From NCBI RefSeq assembly GCF_003626645.1, contig NZ_RBAM01000013.1, positions 124,001 through 188,000 of the forward strand: a stretch of DNA of 64,000 nt. The letters are read 5' to 3'. Both the position numbers and the translations under genes were made by a program. Below, in pieces: positions 7,791 to 15,665 of this stretch. This DNA comes from Streptomyces klenkii (GTDB lineage Bacteria > Actinomycetota > Actinomycetes > Streptomycetales > Streptomycetaceae). The notes beneath the pieces were generated by a model. That model was not told the DNA's origin. It did not search any database and saw only the letters and a list, made by a program, of their open reading frames with translations. Numbering within the stretch: position 1 is the first letter of the stretch; every line of letters starts with the position of its first letter.

Positions 7791-8060
7791 ATGTCCAAGA
7801 AGACGTTCGAGGAGCTCTTCGCCGAGCTCCAGCAGAAGGCCACCGGCGATCCCGCCGTCTCCCGCACCGCCGAGCTCGTGGGCAAGGGCGTCCATGCCAT
7901 CGGCAAGAAGGTGGTCGAAGAGGCCGCCGAGGTGTGGATGGCCGCCGAGTACGAGGGCGCCGACGCCACCGCCGAGGAGATCTCCCAGCTGCTGTACCAC
8001 GTTCAGGTGATGATGGTCGCCCGCGGGATCTCGCTGGACGACGTCTACGCCCACCTCTGA
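7791..8060 (+). CDS. hisE: Phosphoribosyl-ATP pyrophosphatase
   Basis: The second step of histidine biosynthesis: hydrolysis of phosphoribosyl-ATP to phosphoribosyl-AMP. It is an all-alpha MazG-like protein of 89 residues. The metal-binding acidic helix motifs KKVVEEAAEVWMAAEY and EEISQLLYHVQVMMVARG are clear. The unfused form is usual in Actinobacteria. It starts with ATG 34 nt after ribH. A TAGGGT hexamer just upstream could be a -10 box, so it may have its own promoter as well as riboflavin-operon read-through. hisG follows. Confidence 0.94.
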   Translation: MSKKTFEELFAELQQKATGDPAVSRTAELVGKGVHAIGKKVVEEAAEVWMAAEYEGADATAEEISQLLYHVQVMMVARGISLDDVYAHL

Positions 8061-8152
8061 TCAGCACCGCCGCACCACTGCATCACCCCTGCACTACCGC
8101 ACCACCCCGCACATCCCCAGCACCATCCTCACGCACAAAGGAAACCGACCTC
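8061..8152 (+). other. C-rich, G-poor hisE-hisG spacer with CACC repeats
   Basis: The 92 bases between hisE and hisG are unusually rich in C and A and poor in G on the coding strand, with repeated GCACYACC-like words (for example GCACCGCCGCACCACTGC). No stable hairpin is visible. Shape and strand bias resemble a Rho-utilisation type region or an unstructured leader. The hisG Shine-Dalgarno sequence is the AAAGGAAA near its end. Confidence 0.45.
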
Positions 8153-9001
8153 ATGCTGCGCATCGCCGTTCCCAACAAGGGTTCTCTCTCCGAGCCTGCG
8201 TCGGCGATGCTCCATGAGGCCGGCTACCGCCAGCGCAAGGACCGCAGGGAGCTCGTGCTGGTCGACTCGGCCAACGACGTCGAGTTCTTCTTCCTCCGCC
8301 CCCGCGACATCGCCGTCTACGTGGGCTCCGGCAAGCTCGACATCGGCATCACCGGCCGTGACCTGCTGCTGGACTCGGGCTCGCAGGCCGAGGAGATCAT
8401 GCAGCTCGGCTTCGCCGGCTCCACCTTCCGCTACGCGACCCGGCCGGGCACGGCCGAGGACGTCAGCGAGTTCGGCGGCATGACGGTGGCCACGTCCTTC
8501 TCCGGCCTGGTCACCAAGCACCTCGCCGACAACGGCGTGGACGCCTCCGTCGTCCACCTCGACGGCGCGGTCGAGACGGCCATCCAGCTCGGCGTCGCCG
8601 AGATCATCGCGGACGTCGTGGAGACCGGCACCACCCTGCGCAACGCCGGCCTGGAGATCATCGGCGAGCCGATCCTGGAGTCCGAGGCCGTCGTCATCCG
8701 CCGCTCCGGCGCGCCGGCCGGCGACCCGAAGGTCCAGCAGTTCCTCCGCCGCATGCAGGGCGTCCTCGTCGCCCGCCGCTACGTGATGATGGACTACGAC
8801 ATCCGCGTCGAGCACGTGGAGCGCGCCGTCGCCCTCACCCCCGGCCTGGAGTCGCCGACCGTCTCCCCGCTGCACCACGAGGGCTGGGTCGCGGTCCGCT
8901 CGATGGTCCCGTCCAGCGACGCCCAGCGCATCATGGACGAGCTGTACGAGCTGGGCGCCCGCGCCATCCTCACCACCAACATCCACGCCTGCCGCCTCTG
9001 A
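8153..9001 (+). CDS. hisG: ATP phosphoribosyltransferase (long form)
   Basis: The committed first step of histidine biosynthesis: ATP plus PRPP to phosphoribosyl-ATP. At 282 residues it is the long, self-contained form with a C-terminal ACT-like regulatory domain, so it does not need HisZ and should be feedback-inhibited by histidine. It starts MLRIAVPNKGSLSEPA, shows ITGRDLLLDSG, and has the PRPP-binding loop in ADVVETGTTLRNAGLE (about 147-162). The ATG at 8153 is preceded by AAAGGAAACCGACCTC. It is paired with hisE as in most Actinobacteria. Confidence 0.95.
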   Translation: MLRIAVPNKGSLSEPASAMLHEAGYRQRKDRRELVLVDSANDVEFFFLRPRDIAVYVGSGKLDIGITGRDLLLDSGSQAEEIMQLGFAGSTFRYATRPGTAEDVSEFGGMTVATSFSGLVTKHLADNGVDASVVHLDGAVETAIQLGVAEIIADVVETGTTLRNAGLEIIGEPILESEAVVIRRSGAPAGDPKVQQFLRRMQGVLVARRYVMMDYDIRVEHVERAVALTPGLESPTVSPLHHEGWVAVRSMVPSSDAQRIMDELYELGARAILTTNIHACRL

Positions 9002-9041
9002 CCGGCCCGGCCCTTCCCACCCAGCGAGAGCCACCAGCGAC

Positions 9042-9506
9042 GTGTCCACGCCCGTATCCCCGTCCGGCCCGCCCGGGCTCCCGGTCACCTTCCGCCCGAC
9101 CCGCACCCGGGTCGTGCTGATGAGCCTGGGCACCGCCCTGCTCGTCGTGCTCACGGCGGTGTCCTTCCTGCTCGACGCGGCGACGGCCGGGGACCGGGCC
9201 TCCTTCATCGGCACCGGCCTGCTGGTCTTCGCGTTCCTCGGGCTGCTCAGCCGGCCCAAGGTGGTCGCCGCGCAGGACGGGGTCACGGTGGTGAACCTGA
9301 CCACCAAGCGGCGGCTGGAGTGGGCCCAGGTCGTCCGCGTCACCCTGCGCCCGGGCGACGCCTGGGTCCATCTGGACCTGGCCGACGGCACGACCCTGCC
9401 GGCCATGGGCATCCAGCCCGGCATCGCCAAGGACCAGGCCATCGCCGACGCCCGGGCGCTGCGGGCCCTGGTGGAGGAGCACGGCACGGGGACCTCCGCC
9501 ACCTGA
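9042..9506 (+). CDS. PH-domain membrane protein
   Basis: A 154-residue protein with two hydrophobic helices (about 24-44 and 52-68), followed by a compact beta-rich domain (about 70-150) with VVAAQDGVTVVNLTTKRRLEWAQV. That resembles the bacterial PH-domain (bPH) family found in small actinobacterial membrane proteins. No enzymatic motif is visible. It starts with GTG 40 nt after hisG and may be co-transcribed with it. Function is unknown. A short triple CACCTGATC repeat overlaps its stop codon (9500-9527). Confidence 0.6.
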   Translation: MSTPVSPSGPPGLPVTFRPTRTRVVLMSLGTALLVVLTAVSFLLDAATAGDRASFIGTGLLVFAFLGLLSRPKVVAAQDGVTVVNLTTKRRLEWAQVVRVTLRPGDAWVHLDLADGTTLPAMGIQPGIAKDQAIADARALRALVEEHGTGTSAT

Positions 9507-9734
9507 TCACCTGATCGCCACCTGATCGCCGGCAGGCAGGCCCGGCGGTGGGCGCGGTTCCTTGATTACTCTGGTGCCCACGGGCACACACGTGCCCCGT
9601 CCCGCACGAGGAACCGGCCGTGGCACGCCCGCACGGCCCGCGGGGCACCTGCGACCCGAGGAGTGACTCCCTCCGGCAATGGACGGATCGTCCTGTAGTA
9701 CCCGCGCCGCCGCCCGCACCGTGGAGGCGGCGGC

Positions 9735-11072
9735 ATGAGCATCACCGTGTCCCTGCTGCTGCTCGCAGCAGCGCTCCTCCTCATCCTCGCAAACGGCTTC
9801 TTCGTCGCCGCCGAGTTCGGCCTGGTGACCGTCGAGAAGCCGGAGGCCGAACGGGCCGCGGCCGGCGGCGACCGCCGGGCCCGCACCGTCGTCGCCTCCC
9901 TGCGCGAGCTCTCCTTCCAGCTCTCCGGGACCCAACTCGGCATCACCATCACCTCCTTGGTCGTCGGCATGCTGGCCGAGCCGGCCCTGGGCCGGCTGCT
10001 CACCGGGCCGCTGGCCACGGCGGGCCTGCCCGCCGGGGCCGCGCCGGGCGCCGCGGTCGTGACCGGCATGCTGGTGGCGTCCGCGGTGCAGATGGTCATC
10101 GGTGAGCTGGTGCCCAAGAACTGGGCGGTCTCCCGGCCCTTGCAGGTCGCGCGGTTCGTCGCCGGGCCGCAGCACGCCTTCGCCCACTTCTTCCGGCCCG
10201 TGATCACCCTGCTGAACGCGGTCGCCAACCGGCTCGTCCGGGCGCTCGGCGTCGAGCCCGCCGAGGAGCTGGCCTCCGCCCGCACCCCCGGCGAACTCGT
10301 CTCCCTGGCCCGGCACTCGGCGCGCGCCGGCGCCCTGGAGCAGGACACCGCGGACCTGTTCGTCCGCACCCTCTCCCTCGGCGACCTCACCGCGCAGCAC
10401 GTGATGACGCCGCGCGTGAAGGTCAGCGCGCTCCAGTCCTCGGCGACCGCCGAGGACGTCCTCAACCTCACCCGTGCCACGGGGCTCTCGCGCTTCCCGG
10501 TCTACCGGGAGCGCCTGGACGACATCGTCGGCATGGTCCACCTCAAGGCCGCCCTTGCGGTCCCGTCCGGCGAGCGGCTGCGCACGCCGGTCGGGCGGAT
10601 CTCCGTGCCGCCGGTGCTGGTGCCGGAGACGCTGCCGGTGCAGCCGCTGCTGGAGCAGCTGCGCAGCGAGCAGCCGATAGCCGTGGTCGTCGACGAGTAC
10701 GGCGGCACGGCGGGCGTGGTGACCCTGGAGGACATCGTCGAGGAGCTCGTCGGCGAGGTCCGCGACGAGCACGACCACGAGGACGCCGACCGGCCCGAAC
10801 TGGCCCCCGTGGCCTGCGAGGACGGGCGGGCGGCGTGGGAGGCCGACGGCGGCTGCCGGGTCGACGCCCTGCGCCGCATAGGCCTGGAGGCGCCGGACGG
10901 GCCGTACGAGACGGTCGCCGGTCTCGTCGCGGACCTGCTGGGCCGCATCCCGGCGGCGGGCGACGCCGCCGAGCTGCCCGGGTGGCGGATCTCGGTGCGC
11001 CGGGTCGCCCACCACCGGGCCGAGCGGGTGCGCTTCGCGCGCGCCCTCGCGGGCAGGGGGGAGGCGCGATGA
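9735..11072 (+). CDS. CNNM/hemolysin-family transporter with CBS pair and CorC_HlyC domain
   Basis: A 445-residue integral membrane protein. The N-terminal DUF21/CNNM transmembrane module (about 1-200) begins with LLLILANGFFVAAEFGLVTV, the hallmark of the family. A CBS-domain pair (about 215-340) contains VMTPRVKV and VVDEYGGTAGVVTLEDIVEELVGEV. A C-terminal CorC_HlyC domain (about 355-440) follows. Relatives export Mg2+ or other divalent cations and are gated by nucleotide binding at the CBS domains. The label 'hemolysin' is historical. GGAGG lies 7 nt before the ATG. The stop overlaps the start of a paralogue (ATGA). Confidence 0.85.
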   Translation: MSITVSLLLLAAALLLILANGFFVAAEFGLVTVEKPEAERAAAGGDRRARTVVASLRELSFQLSGTQLGITITSLVVGMLAEPALGRLLTGPLATAGLPAGAAPGAAVVTGMLVASAVQMVIGELVPKNWAVSRPLQVARFVAGPQHAFAHFFRPVITLLNAVANRLVRALGVEPAEELASARTPGELVSLARHSARAGALEQDTADLFVRTLSLGDLTAQHVMTPRVKVSALQSSATAEDVLNLTRATGLSRFPVYRERLDDIVGMVHLKAALAVPSGERLRTPVGRISVPPVLVPETLPVQPLLEQLRSEQPIAVVVDEYGGTAGVVTLEDIVEELVGEVRDEHDHEDADRPELAPVACEDGRAAWEADGGCRVDALRRIGLEAPDGPYETVAGLVADLLGRIPAAGDAAELPGWRISVRRVAHHRAERVRFARALAGRGEAR

Positions 11073-12184
11073 GCGTCCTGCAACTCCTCTTCGCCGCGCT
11101 GCTGGTGCTCGCCAACGGCTTCTTCGTGGGCGCCGAGTTCGCGCTGGTGTCCGTGCGCCGCAGCCAGATCGAGCCGAAGGCGGCCGCGGGCTCGGGACGG
11201 GCCCGTACGGTCCTGACCGGCCTGGAGAACTTGCCGCAGATGATGGCCGCCGCCCAGTTCGGCATCACGGTCTGCTCGCTGACGCTCGGCGCGGTCGCCG
11301 AGCCGACGGTGGCGGCGCTGCTGGAGCCGGTCTTCGAGGCGGTGCGGATGCCCGCCGGGCTGATCCACCCGCTGGGGTACGTCATCGCGCTCGCGGTCGT
11401 GGTCTTCCTGCACCTGGTGATCGGCGAGATGGTGCCGAAGAACCTGGCCATGTCGGCGCCCGACCGGGCGGCGCTGTGGCTGGGGCCGGGGCTGGTGGCG
11501 TTCGCCCGGGTGTGCAGGCCGGTCACCCGGCTGCTGGGCGCGTGCGCGCACGGCGTGCTGCGGCTCTTCCGCGTCGAGCCCAAGGACGAGGTGGAGGCCG
11601 TCTTCACCAGTGAGCAGCTGACGCACCTGGTGGCGGACTCGCGCCAGGCGGGCCTGCTGGAGCGGGCCGAGCAGGAGCGCCTGGAGGACGCGCTGGAGCT
11701 GGGCAGCCGCCCGGTCACCGACGTCCTCCTCGACCCCGCGTCGCTGGTCACGGTCGACCCGTCCGTCACGCCCCGGCAGATCGAGGAGCTGACGGTGCGG
11801 ACCGGCTACTCCCGCTTCCCGGTGTGCGCGGCGGGCGGCGCCGTCATGGGCTACCTGCACGTCAAGGACGTCCTGGACCTGGAGGACCGCGAGCGCGCGG
11901 TGCCGCAGCGGGTCTGGCGGCGGGTCGAGACCGTACGGGCCGAGCTGCCGCTGGACGACGCCCTGACCGTGATGCGCCGGGCCGCCTCCCATCTGGCCGC
12001 GGTCACGGACGCGTCGGGGCGGGTGCTGGGCCTGGTGGCGCTGGAGGACGTGCTGGAGAAGCTGGTGGGCGAGGTCCGCGACCCGGCCCACCGCCGCGCT
12101 CCGGTGCCCCCGGCGGCTCCGCGCTCCCGGCTGGCGGACCCGCGCGTCCCGGAGGAGCAGGAGGCGGAGGTCATGGCGGGCTGA
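11069..12184 (+). CDS. CNNM/hemolysin-family transporter lacking the CorC_HlyC domain
   Basis: A 371-residue paralogue of the preceding protein. It shares LVLANGFFVGAEFALVSV at the start, LHLVIGEMVPKNLAMSAPDRAAL, and a CBS pair with VLGLVALEDVLEKLVGEVRDP. Unlike its neighbour it ends soon after the CBS pair with a Pro/Arg/Glu-rich tail and has no CorC_HlyC domain. The two overlap by 4 nt and are very likely translated together, perhaps as a heteromeric cation exporter (inference). The last codons and stop lie within the first copy of a 28-bp tandem duplication. Confidence 0.85.
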   Translation: MSVLQLLFAALLVLANGFFVGAEFALVSVRRSQIEPKAAAGSGRARTVLTGLENLPQMMAAAQFGITVCSLTLGAVAEPTVAALLEPVFEAVRMPAGLIHPLGYVIALAVVVFLHLVIGEMVPKNLAMSAPDRAALWLGPGLVAFARVCRPVTRLLGACAHGVLRLFRVEPKDEVEAVFTSEQLTHLVADSRQAGLLERAEQERLEDALELGSRPVTDVLLDPASLVTVDPSVTPRQIEELTVRTGYSRFPVCAAGGAVMGYLHVKDVLDLEDRERAVPQRVWRRVETVRAELPLDDALTVMRRAASHLAAVTDASGRVLGLVALEDVLEKLVGEVRDPAHRRAPVPPAAPRSRLADPRVPEEQEAEVMAG

Positions 12185-12227
12185 GGACCGCCGGGCGGGC
12201 ATGGCGGGCTGAGGACCGCCGGGCGGG
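12172..12227 (+). repeat. Perfect 28-bp tandem duplication over a gene end
   Basis: Bases 12172-12199 are repeated exactly at 12200-12227 (unit starts CATGGCGGGCTGAGGACC). The first copy contains the last codons (Met-Ala-Gly) and the TGA of the second CNNM gene, so the second copy is a non-coding echo of the gene end. It looks like a recent replication-slippage event. Confidence 0.95.
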
Positions 12228-12265
12228 CGCCGTATCGCCTGGGGCCGCGCCCGCGTTGAGCCGGT

Positions 12266-13120
12266 ATGAGACCTTTCACCGGACCGGTTCCGCGCGGGCT
12301 GCTCGGTTGCACAGCGGCCCTGCTCGCTCTTGCGGCGCTCCTTCTGGGGGCGCAGCAGCGCCCGGCTCACGGGGCGCAACCGCGCCCCGTGAGCGAGCTC
12401 TTCGGCAGGAAGGTCAAGGTCCTGCCGGAGACCCGGCCCGTCGTCGCGCTGACGTTCAACGCGGCATGGGACGAGGCCGGGATCGGGGACGTCCTGGCGA
12501 CGCTCCGGCGGGAAGGGGTGCCGGCGGCGTTCTTCCCGACCGGGCAGTTCGCCGAGCGGCATCCGGGGGCGGTGCGGGCCATGGCCGCGCAGGGGTTCGG
12601 GCTCGGCAATCATTCGTACAGCCACCCGTACTTCGACCGGCTGGACCCCGAGGAGACGGCCACGGAGGTGCTGCGGGCGGACCGGGCGATCCGCGCGGCG
12701 GGGCGGACGGAGCCGTTGCCGTTCTTCCGCTTCCCCTACAGCGCGACCACGCCCCGCGCAATCGTGGCGGTCAACGCACTGGGTTTCGCGGACCTCGAGT
12801 TCACGGCCGACACCAAGGGCTACCTCGGCGCGTCGCACGGCATGACCGTTGACGAGGCCGTGCGGCGGGCCCTGGACGCACTGAAGCCGGGAGCGGTGAT
12901 CCAGATGCACGTGGGCAGCGACGACGGCGGGCCGGTGCTCGACGCGCTCGCGCTTCCGCGGATCGTCGCGGGGGCGCGGGCGCGCGGGTACGGCTTCGCG
13001 GACCTGCGCGCTTACACCGGCAGGGCATATGCCGGGAGGCCCTGCCCGTTCATCCGTTCCGGTCAACTACCGCACCCGCCCCCCTACTCTGCGTATTCAC
13101 GTGTCACTCTGTGTGCATGA
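12266..13120 (+). CDS. Exported polysaccharide deacetylase-family protein with altered motif 1
   Basis: A 284-residue NodB-fold (CE4) protein with an N-terminal signal sequence or anchor (hydrophobic 11-30, then AHGAQ). The zinc motif HSYSH (116-120), RFPYS (155-159) and a late MHVGSD (His215) are present. Motif 1, normally TFDDG or TFDxxW, reads TFNAAWDE with Asn65 where the catalytic-base aspartate is expected. The protein may therefore be a binding-only or altered-activity homologue acting on cell-wall glycan. The last 20-25 residues look unlike the domain and run into the next gene (ATGA overlap). The neighbouring DUF5995 gene is probably co-transcribed. Confidence 0.8.
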   Translation: MRPFTGPVPRGLLGCTAALLALAALLLGAQQRPAHGAQPRPVSELFGRKVKVLPETRPVVALTFNAAWDEAGIGDVLATLRREGVPAAFFPTGQFAERHPGAVRAMAAQGFGLGNHSYSHPYFDRLDPEETATEVLRADRAIRAAGRTEPLPFFRFPYSATTPRAIVAVNALGFADLEFTADTKGYLGASHGMTVDEAVRRALDALKPGAVIQMHVGSDDGGPVLDALALPRIVAGARARGYGFADLRAYTGRAYAGRPCPFIRSGQLPHPPPYSAYSRVTLCA

Positions 13121-13809
13121 CGCTGACTTGGGCGAAGCCCGCGGCGCCGGCCGGGATCGAGGACGTGCTGGCGCAGATGCGGATGCTGGACGGAGCGCTC
13201 CCCCCGCGGGACGGGGTGCATGTCTTCAACCGCGTGTATCTGTCGGTCACGCAGCGGGTCGGGGAGCATGCGGAGGCCGGAGGGTTCCGGGAGGGCGCGG
13301 CGGCCACGGAGCTCGCCGTGCGGTTCGCGGCGCGCTATCTGGCCGCCGTCGACCACGTGGCGGCGGGCCGCCGGCCGCCCGCGTGCTGGCAGCCGCTGTT
13401 CCAGCTGCGCGGCCACCCGGCCGTCCGGCCGCTGCAGTTCGCGCTCGCCGGCATCAACGCCCACATCGGGCACGACCTCGCCCTGGCCCTCGTCGACACG
13501 TGCCGGGCGCTGCGCCTCCAGCCGTACGCACTGGAGGCGGACTTCGACCGGGTGGGCGCCCTGCTGGTCGCCATGGAGGAGCGGATCCGCGAGGACCTCA
13601 TGCCCGGCCCGGATCTGCTGGACGTCGCCGATCCGCTGACGCACCTGGTGGGTTCGTGGTCCCTCCAGGCGGCGCGGCGCGGGGCGTGGGCGTCCTTCCG
13701 CGCGCTGTGGGCGGTGCGCGGACTGCCCGACGTGGCCGAGGAGCTGACCGAGCGGATCGACGCGAGCATCGGGCTGGTGGGGCGCTGCCTGCTCACGCCC
13801 CTGGGGTGA
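13117..13809 (+). CDS. DUF5995 family protein
   Basis: A 230-residue soluble, helix-rich protein of unknown function, recognised by the pattern MRMLDGALPPRDGVHVFNRVYLSVTQRV near the N-terminus and GINAHIGHDLALALVDTC in the middle, typical of the actinobacterial DUF5995 family. The conserved His and Asp in NAHIGHDLA could be ligands, but no activity is known to me. The ATG at 13117 is chosen because it overlaps the preceding stop as ATGA; a GTG six bases earlier is the alternative. A strong terminator follows directly. Confidence 0.7.
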   Translation: MTLTWAKPAAPAGIEDVLAQMRMLDGALPPRDGVHVFNRVYLSVTQRVGEHAEAGGFREGAAATELAVRFAARYLAAVDHVAAGRRPPACWQPLFQLRGHPAVRPLQFALAGINAHIGHDLALALVDTCRALRLQPYALEADFDRVGALLVAMEERIREDLMPGPDLLDVADPLTHLVGSWSLQAARRGAWASFRALWAVRGLPDVAEELTERIDASIGLVGRCLLTPLG

Positions 13810-13839
13810 GGACCCCCGGCTGGGGGGCCGGGGGTCCTC
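13808..13839. terminator. Bidirectional terminator between DUF5995 and davB
   Basis: A perfect 13-bp stem (13808-13820 with 13827-13839) around a 6-nt loop, starting within the DUF5995 stop codon. It separates the convergent plus-strand unit from the minus-strand lysine locus and can serve both. Confidence 0.75.
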
Positions 13840-13894
13840 GGTCCGGGGAGGCCGCGGAGGCCGCGGAGGCCTCCGGGGGCTCGGAGGAGGAGGC

Positions 13895-15595
13895 TCAGTC
13901 CTCCGGGAGCTCGACCGGCGCGAGCTCGTCGTAGCGGTCGCCGGGGCCCGGGTTCGTCGGGTCGGTCTCGCCGCCGAACTGGTGCATGACGCCCCACACG
14001 GCGTTGAGCGCGGTCTGCACGGCGCCCTCGGCCCAGCCGGCCGTCCAGGAGATGTCGTCGCCGGCGAGGAAGAGCCCGCGCTTGTCCTCCGGCAGGCGGT
14101 CCTGCATGAAGTGCGTGAAGAGGCGCCGCTGGTAGCGGTAGTGGCCGGGCAGGTTCGCCTTGAACGCGCCCATGAAGTAGGGCTCGTTCTCCCAGGAGAC
14201 GGTGACCGGGTTGCCGATGATGTGCTTCCGGATGTCGACCTTGGGGTAGATCTCGCCGAGCGACTTGAGCATGACCTCCAGGCGCTCGTTCGCCGACAGC
14301 GGCAGCCACTTGAGGCTGTCGTCGCACCAGGTGTACGAGAGGCAGATGACGGCCGGCTTGCCGGGCCCGTCGTCCAGGAGGTAGGTGCCGCGCGTCATCC
14401 GGTCGGTCAGCGTCATCGACATGACGTCCCGGCCGGTCTCCTCGTCCTTGTCCAGCCAGAACGGCCGGTCGACCGGCACAAAGAGCTTGGAGGACTCCAT
14501 GTAGTGGGTGCGCTCCATCGCCGTCCAGTGGTCGATGGGGAACAGCGAGTCGTCGCAGGCGATCTTCGACAGCAGCATCCACGACTGGGCGGTGAAGACC
14601 GCCGCCTTGTACGTACGGATGTCGCCGGTCGCGTCGGTGACCGTGATGCCGTTGCCGGCCGTGCGGTGCAGGCGGGTCACGGCCGGGCGCGGGTCGCCGC
14701 CGTGCAGCGAGGACAGCGAGGTGCCCGGCGCCCAGTGGACGATCTTCTGCGGCTCGCGCGCCCACAGCCGCTCCGGGAGCTGCTGGCTGCCGCCGACGAT
14801 GCCGCGGTGGTGGTCGTCCGCCTCGGTGTAGACGACGCGCAGGATCTCCAGGATGGAGTTGGGGAAGTCGGTGTCCCAGCCGCCCGTGCCGAAGCCGACC
14901 TGGCCGAAGATCTCGCGGTGCCGGAAGGACTTGAACGCCTCCGATTCGCACAGGAAGCCGTAGAAGGTCTGGTTGTCGAGCTTCTCGACCAGCTTCGCCC
15001 AGATCTCCCGGATGCGCGGCACGTCGCGCTCGCGCAGGGCGCGGTTCATGTCGGAGAAGTCCGCGCCCTCCTCCAGGCAGGCGTTCCAGGCGTCGGCGAC
15101 CTCGCGGTAGACCGGCGGCAGGTCGTCGATGGTCTTCGCGTAGTGCGACTCGCCCTTGAGGTCGACGACGGTCGATGGGGTGTCGGGCGCCAGCGGGTTG
15201 GGGAACGGCTTGGTCTCCAGGCCGGCCAGGTCGATGTAGTACTGGAGCGCCGTGGAGCTCGGCGGGAAGCGCATCGCGCCCATCTCGGCGGTCAGCGAGG
15301 GGTCGCAGCCCTCGAAGCCGACGGTGCGCAGCCGGCCGCCGATCTTGTCGGCCTCGTAGACGACGGGCTTGAGGCCCATCTTCATCAGCTCGTAGGCGGC
15401 GATGATGCCCGACAGGCCGCCGCCGATGACGGCGACCTCGGTGCCGTGCTCGGTCGCCGGTATCTGACCGATCCCCGCGGGGTGGGCGAGGAAGTCGTCG
15501 TAGGGGAACGGGAAGTCCGGGCCGACCATCGTGATCGGCGGCAGGACCGGCTCCGACGGCTCGTCGTGGGCGGCGTTGGGCACCATGGACGTCAT
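13895..15595 (-). CDS. davB: L-lysine 2-monooxygenase-like flavoenzyme (DavB family)
   Basis: A 566-residue flavin amine-oxidase-fold protein. A short leader with VGPDFPFPYDDFLAHPAG (24-41) precedes the FAD-binding segment VIGGGLSG (56-63) and Glu81 in VVYEAD. Further on are GRLRTVGFEG, EMGAMRFPPSS, FGQVGFGTGGWDTDFPNS, LTDRMTRGTYLLD and, near the end, GDDISWTAGWAEGAVQTALNAVWG. From memory this matches Pseudomonas putida lysine 2-monooxygenase along its whole length, more closely than tryptophan monooxygenases. The predicted reaction is L-lysine plus O2 to 5-aminovaleramide, CO2 and water. davA lies 70 nt upstream in the same direction and encodes the amidase for that product, which strengthens the call. 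A tryptophan or other amino acid substrate is the main alternative. Confidence 0.8.
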   Translation of the reverse strand: MTSMVPNAAHDEPSEPVLPPITMVGPDFPFPYDDFLAHPAGIGQIPATEHGTEVAVIGGGLSGIIAAYELMKMGLKPVVYEADKIGGRLRTVGFEGCDPSLTAEMGAMRFPPSSTALQYYIDLAGLETKPFPNPLAPDTPSTVVDLKGESHYAKTIDDLPPVYREVADAWNACLEEGADFSDMNRALRERDVPRIREIWAKLVEKLDNQTFYGFLCESEAFKSFRHREIFGQVGFGTGGWDTDFPNSILEILRVVYTEADDHHRGIVGGSQQLPERLWAREPQKIVHWAPGTSLSSLHGGDPRPAVTRLHRTAGNGITVTDATGDIRTYKAAVFTAQSWMLLSKIACDDSLFPIDHWTAMERTHYMESSKLFVPVDRPFWLDKDEETGRDVMSMTLTDRMTRGTYLLDDGPGKPAVICLSYTWCDDSLKWLPLSANERLEVMLKSLGEIYPKVDIRKHIIGNPVTVSWENEPYFMGAFKANLPGHYRYQRRLFTHFMQDRLPEDKRGLFLAGDDISWTAGWAEGAVQTALNAVWGVMHQFGGETDPTNPGPGDRYDELAPVELPED

Positions 15596-15665
15596 CGGCT
15601 GAACTCTCCTGCGGAAGTGGGGGTTGCGGCTCTGGGGCGCGGGACGGGGCGGTGCGGGGCGGGGG

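Noticed and set aside
12172..12227. CRISPR or insertion-site duplication
   Set aside because: Only two adjacent copies without spacers and no mobile gene nearby; simple tandem slippage explains it.
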